Shown: positions 17,098 through 25,488 of the stretch, piece by piece
Layout of the letters: every line of letters begins with the position of its first letter
Numbering within the stretch: the first letter of the stretch is position 1
Assembly (NCBI GenBank): GCA_036732025.1
Contig: DAINDE010000002.1
Location: forward strand, 62,001-126,000
Origin: SSSZ01 sp036732025
Lineage (GTDB): Bacteria > Pseudomonadota > Gammaproteobacteria > Burkholderiales > Rhodocyclaceae
Direction of reading: 5' to 3'
Length of the DNA: 64,000 bases
Program-made: the position numbers and the translations under genes
Notes under the pieces: generated by a model
What the model saw: the letters and a program-made list of their open reading frames with translations, nothing else
What the model was told of the DNA's origin: nothing
Database searches by the model: none

Positions 17098-18594
17098 TTA
17101 CTTGTTGCCCTGCAGTTGCTTGAGCAGGTCGGCATTGGCGTCGCCGCCGGCGGGGGCGCCGCCGCCCTCGGCGGGCTTGGCCGAATCGCCGGCGTCGCCG
17201 CCCCGCATCAGGGCATCCAGGTCGGAGCCGTCATGGACCTGGGTCTGTTCGGTGGCGCCCATGCCCGTCTTGTCGCCGTAACTGACGATGCCGGGGAAGA
17301 CGATGATGATGGCCACCATGATGATCTGGATGCAGACGAAGGGAATGGCGCCCCAGTAGATGTCCGTCGTCTTCACCGAGGCAGGGGCCACCGAGCGCAG
17401 GTAGAAGAGGGCGAAGCCGAAGGGCGGGTGCATGAAGGAGGTCTGCATGTTGACCCCGAGCAGGACGCCGAACCAGATCAGGTCGATGCCCAGCTTCTCC
17501 GCCACCGGCGCCAGGAGGGGCACGATGATGAAGGAAAGCTCGAAGAAGTCGAGGAAGAAGGCGAGCACGAAGACCAGGATGTTGACGACGATGAGGAAAC
17601 CCAACTGGCCGCCGGGCAGGGAGAGCAGCAGGTGCTCCACCCACAGGTCGCCGTTGACGCCGCGGAAGACCAGGCCGAACACGGTGGCGCCGACGAGGAT
17701 GAAGACAACGAAGGACGAGAGCTTGCCGGTGGTCTCCATGGCCTGCTTGAGCAGCTTCCAGGACAGGCGCTTGCGGCTGATGGCCATGATCAGGGCGCCG
17801 GCGGCGCCCATGGCGCCGCCTTCCGTCGGCGTGGCGATGCCGAGGAAGATGGTGCCCAGCACCAGGAAGATCAGCAGCAGGGGCGGAACCAGGGTGGTCA
17901 GCACGCGCAGGAGGAGCTTGCCGCCCCGCAGGGTACGGGCTTCCGGCGGCAGGGCGGGGGCGGCGTCGGGCTTGACCAGGGTGAGGAGGACGACATAGCC
18001 GACATAGAGGCCGGTGAGCACCAGGCCGGGCACCAGGGCACCCTCGTACATGTCGCCTACGGAACGGCCCAACTGGTCGGCCATGATGATGAGCACCAGG
18101 GAAGGCGGAATGATCTGGGCGAGGGTGCCGGAAGCGGCGATGACCCCCGAGGCCAGCCGCTTGTCGTAGCCGTAGCGCAGCATGATGGGCAGGGAGATGA
18201 GGCCCATGGAGATCACCGAGGCGGCGACCACGCCGGTGGTGGCGGCGAGCAGGGCGCCGACGAAGATCACCGCGTAGGCCAGGCCGCCCCGCAGGGGCCC
18301 GAAGAGCTGGCCGATGGTGTCGAGGAGGTCCTCGGCCATCCCCGAGCGTTCGAGGATGAGGCCCATGAAGGTGAAAAAGGGGATGGCCAGCAGGGTGTCG
18401 TTGGCCATGATGCCGAAGATGCGTTCCGGCAGGGCCTGGAAGAGGGCCGGCGTGAGCAGCCCGAGTTCGATGCCGAGGAGGCCGAAGACAATGCCGTTGG
18501 CGGCCAGGGCGAAGGCCACCGGGTAACCGAAGAGGAGAAAGAGGACGAGGGCGCCGAACATCAGGGGCGCCATGTTGGCGATGATCCATTCCAT
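17098..18594 (-). CDS. dctM: TRAP transporter large permease DctM
   Basis: The 498-residue protein is strongly hydrophobic with a dozen or so membrane segments, as in the DctM/ion-transporter family that uses sodium gradients to drive solute uptake. Phrases such as ATTGVVAASVISMGLISLP and PPSLVLIIMADQLG are typical. The last ~65 residues form a soluble Gly/Asp/Ala-rich tail (GGDAGDSAKPAEGGGAP), longer than usual for the family. Its ATG overlaps the dctQ stop by one base (TAATG), so the pair is co-translated. It probably works with the DctP receptors about 1 kb away on the other strand. Confidence 0.9.
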   Translation of the reverse strand: MEWIIANMAPLMFGALVLFLLFGYPVAFALAANGIVFGLLGIELGLLTPALFQALPERIFGIMANDTLLAIPFFTFMGLILERSGMAEDLLDTIGQLFGPLRGGLAYAVIFVGALLAATTGVVAASVISMGLISLPIMLRYGYDKRLASGVIAASGTLAQIIPPSLVLIIMADQLGRSVGDMYEGALVPGLVLTGLYVGYVVLLTLVKPDAAPALPPEARTLRGGKLLLRVLTTLVPPLLLIFLVLGTIFLGIATPTEGGAMGAAGALIMAISRKRLSWKLLKQAMETTGKLSSFVVFILVGATVFGLVFRGVNGDLWVEHLLLSLPGGQLGFLIVVNILVFVLAFFLDFFELSFIIVPLLAPVAEKLGIDLIWFGVLLGVNMQTSFMHPPFGFALFYLRSVAPASVKTTDIYWGAIPFVCIQIIMVAIIIVFPGIVSYGDKTGMGATEQTQVHDGSDLDALMRGGDAGDSAKPAEGGGAPAGGDANADLLKQLQGNK

Positions 18595-19184
18595 TATTTT
18601 TTCTCCTGGGCCTGGCGGGCGATTTCGGCCGCGAGTTCTTCTTCGGCGCTGGGTCCCTTGTCCTTTGCGGCGGGGTCACCGATCCTGCCGGCGAGGAAGG
18701 CGATGCGCTTGATCAGTTCGGACACGCCCTGCAGGGCCAGCAGCGTAAAGCCGACGGGCAGGATGAGCTTGACCGGCCAGCGGATGAGCCCGCCGGCGTT
18801 GGCGGAGTGCTCCTGGATCTTGTAGGACTCCGCCACCAGCGGGATCGCCAGCCAGAGGATGAGAATCACCATGGGCAGAAGGAAGAACAGGGTGCCGATG
18901 ATGTCGATGACCGCCTGCCCCCTCGGGGAAAGTTTGCCGGCCAGCACGTCGATGCGTACGTGCTCGTTCTTTTGCAGGGTGTAGGCCGAGCACAGGAGGA
19001 AAATGCCGGCGAACAGGTACCACTGGATTTCCAGGAGGCCGTTGGAACTGTAGTTGAAGGCGAAGCGCACGGTGGCGTTGCCGGCGCTGATGACGGTCAT
19101 CACCAGCACCAGCCAGAAGGCAATCCTGCCGACGAAGGCATTGAGCGCGTCTATGCCCTGCGACAGCTTGAGAAGAGGGGTCAC
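18594..19184 (-). CDS. dctQ: TRAP transporter small permease DctQ
   Basis: GTG 19184 follows AGGAGG and gives 196 residues; the longer upstream frame has no such site. Four membrane segments are visible, with the family phrases EIQWYLFAGIFLLCSAYTLQKNEHVRIDV and ILWLAIPLV. DctQ joins the DctM permease and assists with the receptor. The C-terminus is cytosolic and charged (SAEEELAAEIARQAQEKK). Confidence 0.88.
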   Translation of the reverse strand: MTPLLKLSQGIDALNAFVGRIAFWLVLVMTVISAGNATVRFAFNYSSNGLLEIQWYLFAGIFLLCSAYTLQKNEHVRIDVLAGKLSPRGQAVIDIIGTLFFLLPMVILILWLAIPLVAESYKIQEHSANAGGLIRWPVKLILPVGFTLLALQGVSELIKRIAFLAGRIGDPAAKDKGPSAEEELAAEIARQAQEKK

Positions 19185-19322
19185 GGTAGTCCTCCTAAGG
19201 TTGATAAAATGCCGAACTTTTCGGAGCATCGGGATCCCCTGGTCTCCTGCCGGCTTTTGTGGCGCCCTCGCAGGCGCCCTTGTCCAGTCGGCGCAATTTA
19301 CACCCTAGGAAAAACCCCGGAC

Positions 19323-19979
19323 ATGGTGGAAATCCCTAAATCTCAAGTCACCCGCTTCTGCCTGGTGCGCCATGGCGAAACGGAATGGAACGCCGAGCGG
19401 CGCATCCAGGGGCAGATCGACATCGCCCTCAACGCCACCGGTCGGCGGCAGGCGGCGGCGGCCGGCCGCTGGCTGCGCGCCGCCGGGGTGGACGCCGTGT
19501 ATAGCAGCGACCTCCAGCGTGCCTGGGCCACCGCCTGCGCCATCGGCGAGGCCATCGGGCGACATCCCGTTGCCGTCCCCGAAATGCGCGAGCGACGCTA
19601 CGGCATCTTCGAGGGGCTGACCTTCATGGAACTGAAGGAACGTCACCCCGAGGGCTACGCGGCCTATGAGCGGCGGGACCCGGACTACGATTTCGAGTGC
19701 GGCGAAAGCCTGCGCCAGATGTTCGCCCGGGTCACCGGCAAACTGGTGGAACTGGCGGGGGCCCACCAGGGGCAGACCGTCGTCGTCGTCCTCCACGGCG
19801 GCGTCCTCGACATCATCAACCGCTACGTCCGCGGCAATCCCCTGCATGTCCCGCGGGATTTCCTCATTCCCAACGCTGGCCTCAACTGGATCGCCTGTGC
19901 CGGCGGCGCCTGGTCCATCGAGGCCTGGGGCGACACCCGGCACCTGGAAGCGGATGCCCTGGACGAGCTCCCGACGTGA
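19323..19979 (+). CDS. histidine phosphatase family protein (phosphoglycerate mutase-like)
   Basis: From ATG 19323 the protein has 218 residues. The N-terminal CLVRHGETEWN is the RHG active-site motif of the family, YSSDLQRAW follows, and VVLHGGVLDIINR holds the second catalytic His. The catalytic Arg, His and Glu are all present. Substrate cannot be fixed; family members act on phosphosugars, alpha-ribazole phosphate or other small phosphates. It lies 40 bp before glyA on the same strand. Confidence 0.82.
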   Translation: MVEIPKSQVTRFCLVRHGETEWNAERRIQGQIDIALNATGRRQAAAAGRWLRAAGVDAVYSSDLQRAWATACAIGEAIGRHPVAVPEMRERRYGIFEGLTFMELKERHPEGYAAYERRDPDYDFECGESLRQMFARVTGKLVELAGAHQGQTVVVVLHGGVLDIINRYVRGNPLHVPRDFLIPNAGLNWIACAGGAWSIEAWGDTRHLEADALDELPT

Positions 19980-20019
19980 TAAAATTACCGCCCTTTTCAA
20001 TGGCTTGAGGCATCACACC

Positions 20020-21270
20020 ATGTTTTCCGCGAAAGACACCCTGGCGAAAACCGACCCCGAACTCTGGCAGGCCATCGAGGCCGAAAACCGCCGCCAGGAA
20101 GACCACATCGAACTGATCGCCTCGGAAAACTACGTGAGCCGCGCGGTCATGGAAGCCCAGGGCTCCCAGCTCACCAACAAGTACGCCGAAGGCTACCCTG
20201 GCAAGCGCTACTACGGCGGCTGCGAGCACGTGGACGTCGCCGAGCAACTGGCCATCGACCGCCTGAAGAAACTCTTCGGCGCCGAGGCAGCCAACGTCCA
20301 GCCCAACTCCGGATCCCAGGCCAACCAGGCCGTGCTGATGGCCTTCTGCAAGCCCGGCGACACCATCATGGGCATGAGCCTGGCCGAAGGCGGCCACCTC
20401 ACCCACGGCATGGCCCTCAACATGTCCGGCAAGTGGTTCAACGTCGTTTCCTACGGCCTCGACGAGAAGGAAGAGATCGACTACGAGCGCATGGAAGCCC
20501 TGGCCCGGGAGCACAAGCCCCGTCTCATCATCGCCGGTGCCTCCGCCTACGCCCTGCGCATCGATTTCGAGCGCTTCGCCAAGATCGCCAAGGAAGTGGG
20601 CGCCATCTTCATGGTGGACATGGCCCACTACGCCGGCCTCGTCGCCGCCGGCTACTACCCCAACCCGGTGCCCCATGCCGACGTGGTCACCTCCACCACC
20701 CACAAGACCCTGCGCGGTCCCCGGGGCGGCATCATCCTCATGAAGGCCGAGTACGAGAAGGCCATCAACTCCGCCATCTTCCCTGGCCTCCAGGGCGGCC
20801 CCCTGATGCACGTCATCGCCGCCAAGGCCGTCGCCTTCAAGGAAGCGGCGAGCCCGTCCTTCCGCGCCTATCAGGAGCAGGTCATCGCCAACGCCCGCGT
20901 CATGGCCCGGGTGCTGTCCGAGGAGCGCGGCCTGCGCATCGTCTCCGGCCGCACCGAAAGCCACGTCTTCCTCGTCGACCTGCGTCCCAAAAACATCACC
21001 GGCAAGGACGCCGAGGCGGCGCTGGGCCGCGCCCACATTACGGTCAACAAGAACGGCATCCCCAACGACCCCCAGAAGCCCTTCGTCACCTCCGGCATCC
21101 GCATCGGCTCGCCGGCCATGACCACCCGCGGTTTCACCGAGATCGAAGCAGAGAAGGTCGCCCACCTCGTCGCCGACGTGCTCGACGCCCCCAACGACGA
21201 GGCGGTGGCCGCCAAGGTGCGGGAACAGGTGGCGGCCCTGTGCGCCAAGTTCCCGGTCTATGGGGAATAA
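20020..21270 (+). CDS. glyA: serine hydroxymethyltransferase
   Basis: From ATG 20020 the protein has 416 residues, the usual bacterial length. It converts serine and tetrahydrofolate to glycine and methylene-tetrahydrofolate, feeding one-carbon metabolism (including the ThyA reaction). Clear motifs are NKYAEGYPGKRYYGGCEHVD, DMAHYAGLVAAG and TSTTHKTLRGPRGG, the last holding the PLP-binding lysine. The order glyA-nrdR-ribD is conserved in many betaproteobacteria. Confidence 0.97.
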   Translation: MFSAKDTLAKTDPELWQAIEAENRRQEDHIELIASENYVSRAVMEAQGSQLTNKYAEGYPGKRYYGGCEHVDVAEQLAIDRLKKLFGAEAANVQPNSGSQANQAVLMAFCKPGDTIMGMSLAEGGHLTHGMALNMSGKWFNVVSYGLDEKEEIDYERMEALAREHKPRLIIAGASAYALRIDFERFAKIAKEVGAIFMVDMAHYAGLVAAGYYPNPVPHADVVTSTTHKTLRGPRGGIILMKAEYEKAINSAIFPGLQGGPLMHVIAAKAVAFKEAASPSFRAYQEQVIANARVMARVLSEERGLRIVSGRTESHVFLVDLRPKNITGKDAEAALGRAHITVNKNGIPNDPQKPFVTSGIRIGSPAMTTRGFTEIEAEKVAHLVADVLDAPNDEAVAAKVREQVAALCAKFPVYGE

Positions 21271-21276
21271 AGCGCA

Positions 21277-21738
21277 GTGAAATGCCCTTTCTGCGGCGCC
21301 GACGATACCGCGGTCGTTGATACCCGCCTCAACGACGAAGGCGACATCGTCCGCCGCCGCAGGAAGTGCAACGCCTGCGACAAGCGCTTCACCACCTACG
21401 AGCGGGCGGAAATCCGCCTGCCCCAGGTGGTCAAGAAAAACGGCTCGCGCACCGAGTACAACCGCGACAAGCTGCGGGCCAGCCTCGAACTGGCGCTGCG
21501 CAAGCGCCCCGTCTCCACCGAGTCGGTGGATGCCGCCATTACCGACATCGAGGACAAGCTGCTGTCCTCCGGCGAGCGGGAAGTGACCTCCCAGCAGGTG
21601 GGCGAACTGGTCATGCGGGAACTGAAGAAGCTCGACAAGGTGGCCTACATCCGCTTTGCCTCGGTGTACCGCAATTTCGAGGACGTGGACGCCTTCTCCC
21701 GGGCCATCCGCGAAGTCTCCCCCGCCAAGAAATCCTAA
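21277..21738 (+). CDS. nrdR: transcriptional repressor NrdR
   Basis: GTG 21277 gives 153 residues. It has an N-terminal zinc ribbon (MKCPFCG and RRKCNACDKRFTTYER) and then an ATP-cone from about residue 49 (VVKKNGSRTEYNRDKLRASLE). NrdR senses dATP/ATP and represses ribonucleotide reductase genes. It starts 6 bp after the glyA stop, so the genes are one operon. Confidence 0.95.
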   Translation: MKCPFCGADDTAVVDTRLNDEGDIVRRRRKCNACDKRFTTYERAEIRLPQVVKKNGSRTEYNRDKLRASLELALRKRPVSTESVDAAITDIEDKLLSSGEREVTSQQVGELVMRELKKLDKVAYIRFASVYRNFEDVDAFSRAIREVSPAKKS

Positions 21739-21748
21739 GCTTCGCCGC

Positions 21749-22837
21749 GTGAGCTTCTCCGCCACCGACCACGCTTTCATGGCCCAGGCCCTGCGCCTGG
21801 CGGAGCAGGGGCTATTCACCACCACGCCGAATCCCCGGGTCGGCTGCGTCCTGGTCAAGGACGGCATCGTGGTCGGCGAAGGCTGGCACGCCCGGGCCGG
21901 CGAAGCCCATGCCGAACCCCTGGCCCTGGCGGCGGCAGGCGCCGCTGCCCGCAACGCCACCGCCTACGTCACCCTGGAGCCCTGCAGCCACCATGGCCGC
22001 ACGCCGCCCTGCGCCGACGCCCTCGTCGCCGCCGGCGTTGCCCGGGTAGTGGCGGCCATGGCTGATCCCAACCCCCTGGTGGCTGGCGAAGGCTTCGCCC
22101 GGCTGCGGGCAGCCGGCATCGATACCGCCTGCGGCCTGCTGGAAAACGAGGCGCGGGAACTCAACATCGGCTTCGTCTCCCGCATGACCCGAGGCCGCCC
22201 CTGGCTGCGCTTGAAGGCGGCCGCCAGCCTGGACGGCAAGACGGCCCTCGACAACGGTGCCAGCCAGTGGATCACCGGGCCCGATGCCCGCCGCGACGGC
22301 CACCGCTGGCGGGCACGGGCCTGCGCCGTGCTCACCGGCATCGGCACGGTGAAGGACGACGACCCTCAACTCACCGTGCGCGATGTGGAAACCTCCCGCC
22401 AGCCGCTCCGGGTGGTGGTGGACAGCAAGCTGGAGACGCCGCTGACGGCCCGTATCCTGCAGGGCGGCAACGTCCTGGTGGCGGGGGCGGTAGCCGACGC
22501 CAGCCGCATCGCCGCCCTGCAGGCGGCCAGCGCCGAGGTATTCATCCAGCCCAACGCCGCCGGCAAGGTCGATCTGGCGGGCTTGCTGGCCGAACTGGCC
22601 CGGCGCGGCATCAATGAGGTCCACGCCGAAGCCGGCTGCAAGCTCAACGGCTCGCTACTGCGGGAGGGGCTGGTGGACGAACTGCTGCTCTACCTGGCGC
22701 CGTGCCTGGTGGGCCACGACGCCCAGGGGCTCTTCAACCTGGCCGCCCTGACAAGTCTGGACGACAGGCGGCGGCTGGTTCTGCGGGATGTCCGTCAGAT
22801 CGGGGCAGATATCCGGGTGCTTGCCCGGCCGGCGTAG
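21749..22837 (+). CDS. ribD: bifunctional diaminohydroxyphosphoribosylaminopyrimidine deaminase/reductase
   Basis: GTG 21749 gives 362 residues; ATG 21779 is an alternative start. The deaminase half has the zinc site HAE (GEAHAEPLAL) and PCSHHGRTPPC; the reductase half starts near residue 150 (RPWLRLKAAASLDGKTA) and has NEVHAEAGCKLNGSLL. These catalyse two steps of riboflavin synthesis. It begins 10 bp after nrdR. Its last 104 bases overlap the 3' end of moeB on the opposite strand. Confidence 0.95.
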   Translation: MSFSATDHAFMAQALRLAEQGLFTTTPNPRVGCVLVKDGIVVGEGWHARAGEAHAEPLALAAAGAAARNATAYVTLEPCSHHGRTPPCADALVAAGVARVVAAMADPNPLVAGEGFARLRAAGIDTACGLLENEARELNIGFVSRMTRGRPWLRLKAAASLDGKTALDNGASQWITGPDARRDGHRWRARACAVLTGIGTVKDDDPQLTVRDVETSRQPLRVVVDSKLETPLTARILQGGNVLVAGAVADASRIAALQAASAEVFIQPNAAGKVDLAGLLAELARRGINEVHAEAGCKLNGSLLREGLVDELLLYLAPCLVGHDAQGLFNLAALTSLDDRRRLVLRDVRQIGADIRVLARPA

Positions 22838-23579
22838 GGCCGCACACGGCGCAACGCTCGTCCTTCTTGAAACGGACGCTGCGCCACTCCATTTCCAGCG
22901 TGTCGAGCAATAGCAGGCGCCCGGCCAGGGATTCGCCGATGCCGGCCACCAGCTTCAGGGCCTCGGCCGCCTGCATGGTGCCGATGATGCCGGTCAGCGG
23001 CGCGAAGACGCCCATGACGGCGCAGCGGACCTCCTCGACCTCGTCCCCCTCGGGAAAAAGGCAGTGGTAACAGGGGGAATCGTCCCGGGACAGGTCATAG
23101 ACGGTGATCTGGCCGTCGAAGCGGATGCCGGCGCCGGAAACCAGTGGCTTCTTGTGATGGACGCAGGCCCGGTTGATGGCGTGGCGGGTGGCGAAGTTGT
23201 CGCTGCAATCAAGCACCACGTCGGCGCTGGCGACGAGGGCGTCCAGTTCGGCGCCGGACAGCCGCCGGTTGAGGGGCACCACCTGCACGTCCGGGTTGAT
23301 GGCCGCCAGGCCCACTTTGCCCGACTCCGCCTTGGGCATGTCCACCCGGTCCATGGTGTGCAGGATCTGCCGCTGCAGGTTGGTGAAATCGACAATGTCG
23401 CCATCGGCGAGGGTGAGCTTGCCGATGCCGGCGGAGGCCAGGTAGAGGGCGGCGGGGGAGCCCAGGCCGCCAGCCCCGATGACGAGGGCGTGGGCGTCAA
23501 GGATGCGCTGCTGGCCCTCGATGCCGAGGGCGTCGAGGAGGATGTGGCGGCTATAGCGGAGGAGTTGTTGGTCGTTCAT
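22734..23579 (-). CDS. moeB: HesA/MoeB/ThiF-family adenylyltransferase
   Basis: From ATG 23579 the protein has 281 residues. It has the nucleotide-binding GAGGLGSPAALYLASAG near residue 38, the DGDIVDFTNLQRQILH and NFATRHAINRAC motifs, and a CxxC pair (YHCLF and CAVCG). The family activates the C-terminal glycine of ThiS or MoaD for sulfur transfer; MoeB is the best guess as a mog gene lies in the window, but ThiF-like function is possible. The last ~35 residues (APGYLPRSDGHPAEP) overlap ribD antisense and look like an extension beyond the usual end. Confidence 0.85.
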   Translation of the reverse strand: MNDQQLLRYSRHILLDALGIEGQQRILDAHALVIGAGGLGSPAALYLASAGIGKLTLADGDIVDFTNLQRQILHTMDRVDMPKAESGKVGLAAINPDVQVVPLNRRLSGAELDALVASADVVLDCSDNFATRHAINRACVHHKKPLVSGAGIRFDGQITVYDLSRDDSPCYHCLFPEGDEVEEVRCAVMGVFAPLTGIIGTMQAAEALKLVAGIGESLAGRLLLLDTLEMEWRSVRFKKDERCAVCGPTPAGQAPGYLPRSDGHPAEPAAACRPDLSGRPG

Positions 23580-23589
23580 GGCGGGCAAC

Positions 23590-23620
23590 AAAAAAGGAGC
23601 GCTGCCCGGGCACGCTCCTT
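23590..23620 (-). terminator. intrinsic terminator after the envC-ctpA-linked gene
   Basis: Arms AAGGAGCG (23594-23601) and CGCTCCTT (23613-23620) are followed on the minus strand by a T-run (A 23590-23595). It lies between the 135-aa gene and moeB. Confidence 0.8.
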
Positions 23621-23636
23621 CGTTCGGGAAGAGGGG

Positions 23637-24044
23637 CTACTTGTATTCCCGCCACTCCGGGGGGGTTTCGTCGTGGTCGCCGTGGGGGTGGTGCTCCCAG
23701 GCCTTGACGTAGGCTTCCTGGGAGGAGCGCTTGAGGCGCCGCTCGGGCGCGTCGAGGTTGTGCAACTGGGTCTCCTCGACGTAATGGATGAGCGCCCGCA
23801 TGAGCTTGCTCATCAGGGTGTTGTCGAGGTGATAGCCCTTGTCCACCAGATGGTCTTCCAGTTCCTGCAGGGTATGGTGGGTCAGCTCGTAGGCCACCCC
23901 CACCGTGCGCCGCTCGTACTGGGGCTCCACCGTTTCCAGGTGCTCGACCCGGCGCAGGTCGTCCGCGGCTTCCGGCACCTGGCCGGGGGGGAACTTGGCG
24001 AACAGGATTTCACGCCGCTTCTTGAGGTCCGGATTGCCCATCAT
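23637..24044 (-). CDS. conserved hypothetical protein (135 aa)
   Basis: The protein is charged and helical, with HLDNTLMSKLMRALIHYVEETQL in the middle and a His/Asp-rich tail (HHPHGDHDETPPEW) that could bind metal. I do not recognise a named domain. It is 16 bp downstream of ctpA on the same strand and ends at a terminator, so it is the last gene of the envC-ctpA operon. The start could be either of two adjacent ATG codons, both after GGAGGG. Confidence 0.65.
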   Translation of the reverse strand: MMGNPDLKKRREILFAKFPPGQVPEAADDLRRVEHLETVEPQYERRTVGVAYELTHHTLQELEDHLVDKGYHLDNTLMSKLMRALIHYVEETQLHNLDAPERRLKRSSQEAYVKAWEHHPHGDHDETPPEWREYK

Positions 24045-24060
24045 CCCTCCGCAATAAACC

Positions 24061-25488
24061 CTATTGGGTCTTATTCTGCATGATCTGCAGGCCCTTGAGA
24101 AGATTCATGGCCTGGGCGAACTGGTAATCGCCGGGACCGGCGTACTCGATGCGCTGCGGCATTTCGTCCTCGGCTTCTTCCTTGCCGTCCTTGCCCTTGT
24201 TCTGGGGCTTGGCGGAGGGCTTCGGCGCCGTCTTGGCTTCGGGCTTGGCGGGCTCCTTGGGCGCTTCCTTTTCCTTGTCGTTGGTCAGGTGCCGCTCCAG
24301 GTCGGCCTCCCGCAGGCGGGCTGCGGAGGAGATGCTGCCGTTGGGCGTTTCTTCGACCACGATGTCGGGGACGATGCCCTTGGCCTGGATGGAACGGCCG
24401 CTGGGGGTGTAGTAGCGGGCCGTCGTCAGCTTGATGGCGGTGTTGCCGGGCAGGGGCAGCACAGTCTGCACGGAACCCTTGCCGAAGCTCTGGGTGCCCA
24501 TGACCACCGCGCGCTTGTGGTCCTGGAGGGCGCCGGCGACGATTTCCGAGGCCGAGGCGGAGCCGCTGTTGACCAGCACCACCATGGGCACCTTCTTCAC
24601 TTCCGGCGGCAGGCCCTTGAGGTAATCCTCCTTGCTGCCCCGCAGGTAGTCGGCCGGGCGGGCGAGGAACTCCTGCTTGGCGTCCTCGGTGCGGCCATCG
24701 GTGGAGACCACCTTGACGTTGGGGGGCAGGAAGGCGGCGGAAACGCCGATGGCGCCGTTGAGCAGGCCGCCCGGGTCGTTGCGCAGGTCGAGGACGAGGC
24801 CCTTGAGGGCGCCCTGCTTGTAGAGGTCGGTCAGGTGCTTGGCCAGGTTGGCGCCGGTGTTCTCCTGGAACTGGGTGATGCGCACCCAGCCGAAACCGGG
24901 CTCCACCAGCTTGGACTTGACGCTCTGCACCTTGATGACTTCGCGCACCAGGGTGATTTCGATGGGCTTCGCTTCGCCCTTGCGGATGATGGTCAACTTG
25001 ATCGGCGTCTTGGGTTTGCCGCGCATCTTCTTGACCGCCTCATTGAGGGTCATGCCCTTCACCGGGGTGTCGTCGAGCTTGAAGATGAGGTCGCCGGCCT
25101 TCAGTCCGGCGCGGAAGGCGGGCGTGTCCTCGATGGGGGAAACCACCTTGACCAGGCCGTCCTCCATGCCCACCTCGATGCCCAGGCCGCCGAATTCGCC
25201 CTGGGTGCCCACCTGGAGGTCCTTGAAGGAATCGGCATCGAGGTAGGCGGAGTGGGGGTCGAGGTTGGAGAGCATGCCGGAGATCGCGTTGGCGATCATC
25301 TTCTTGTCCTCCACCGGCTCCACGTAGCCCTGCTTGATGGCGTTATAGACCTCGGCGAAGGTACGCAGATCCTCGATGGGCAGACCGGTCTTGGCCTCCT
25401 TGTCCGCCAGGGCGGGCAGGTGGAGGCTGATGAGGGCACCGGCGATGAAACCGCCCAGTGCGAGGCTGAAGGTCTTCATTTTGCTCAT
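24061..25488 (-). CDS. ctpA: S41-family C-terminal processing peptidase
   Basis: From ATG 25488 the protein has 475 residues with a signal peptide (MKTFSLALGGFIAGALIS). A PDZ domain covers about 90-175 (GLGIEVGMEDG, LKAGDLIFKLDD). The protease part has NDPGGLLNGA, the catalytic serine in VNSGSASASEIVAGAL, and the lysine in GTQSFGKGSVQ. It cleaves C-terminal tails of periplasmic proteins, including peptidoglycan-related ones. The C-terminal ~90 residues are Lys/Glu/Pro-rich. Its start overlaps the envC stop (ATGA, 25485-25488), fitting joint action in cell-wall splitting. Confidence 0.93.
   Translation of the reverse strand: MSKMKTFSLALGGFIAGALISLHLPALADKEAKTGLPIEDLRTFAEVYNAIKQGYVEPVEDKKMIANAISGMLSNLDPHSAYLDADSFKDLQVGTQGEFGGLGIEVGMEDGLVKVVSPIEDTPAFRAGLKAGDLIFKLDDTPVKGMTLNEAVKKMRGKPKTPIKLTIIRKGEAKPIEITLVREVIKVQSVKSKLVEPGFGWVRITQFQENTGANLAKHLTDLYKQGALKGLVLDLRNDPGGLLNGAIGVSAAFLPPNVKVVSTDGRTEDAKQEFLARPADYLRGSKEDYLKGLPPEVKKVPMVVLVNSGSASASEIVAGALQDHKRAVVMGTQSFGKGSVQTVLPLPGNTAIKLTTARYYTPSGRSIQAKGIVPDIVVEETPNGSISSAARLREADLERHLTNDKEKEAPKEPAKPEAKTAPKPSAKPQNKGKDGKEEAEDEMPQRIEYAGPGDYQFAQAMNLLKGLQIMQNKTQ

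Noticed and set aside
16510..18825. 771-codon plus-strand frame opposite dps and dctM
   Set aside because: Gly/Glu/Asp/His-rich shadow of membrane-protein codons, with no motif.
19882..21960. 692-codon minus-strand frame opposite glyA, nrdR and ribD
   Set aside because: The plus strand has three clear core genes; this frame has no domain or ribosome site.
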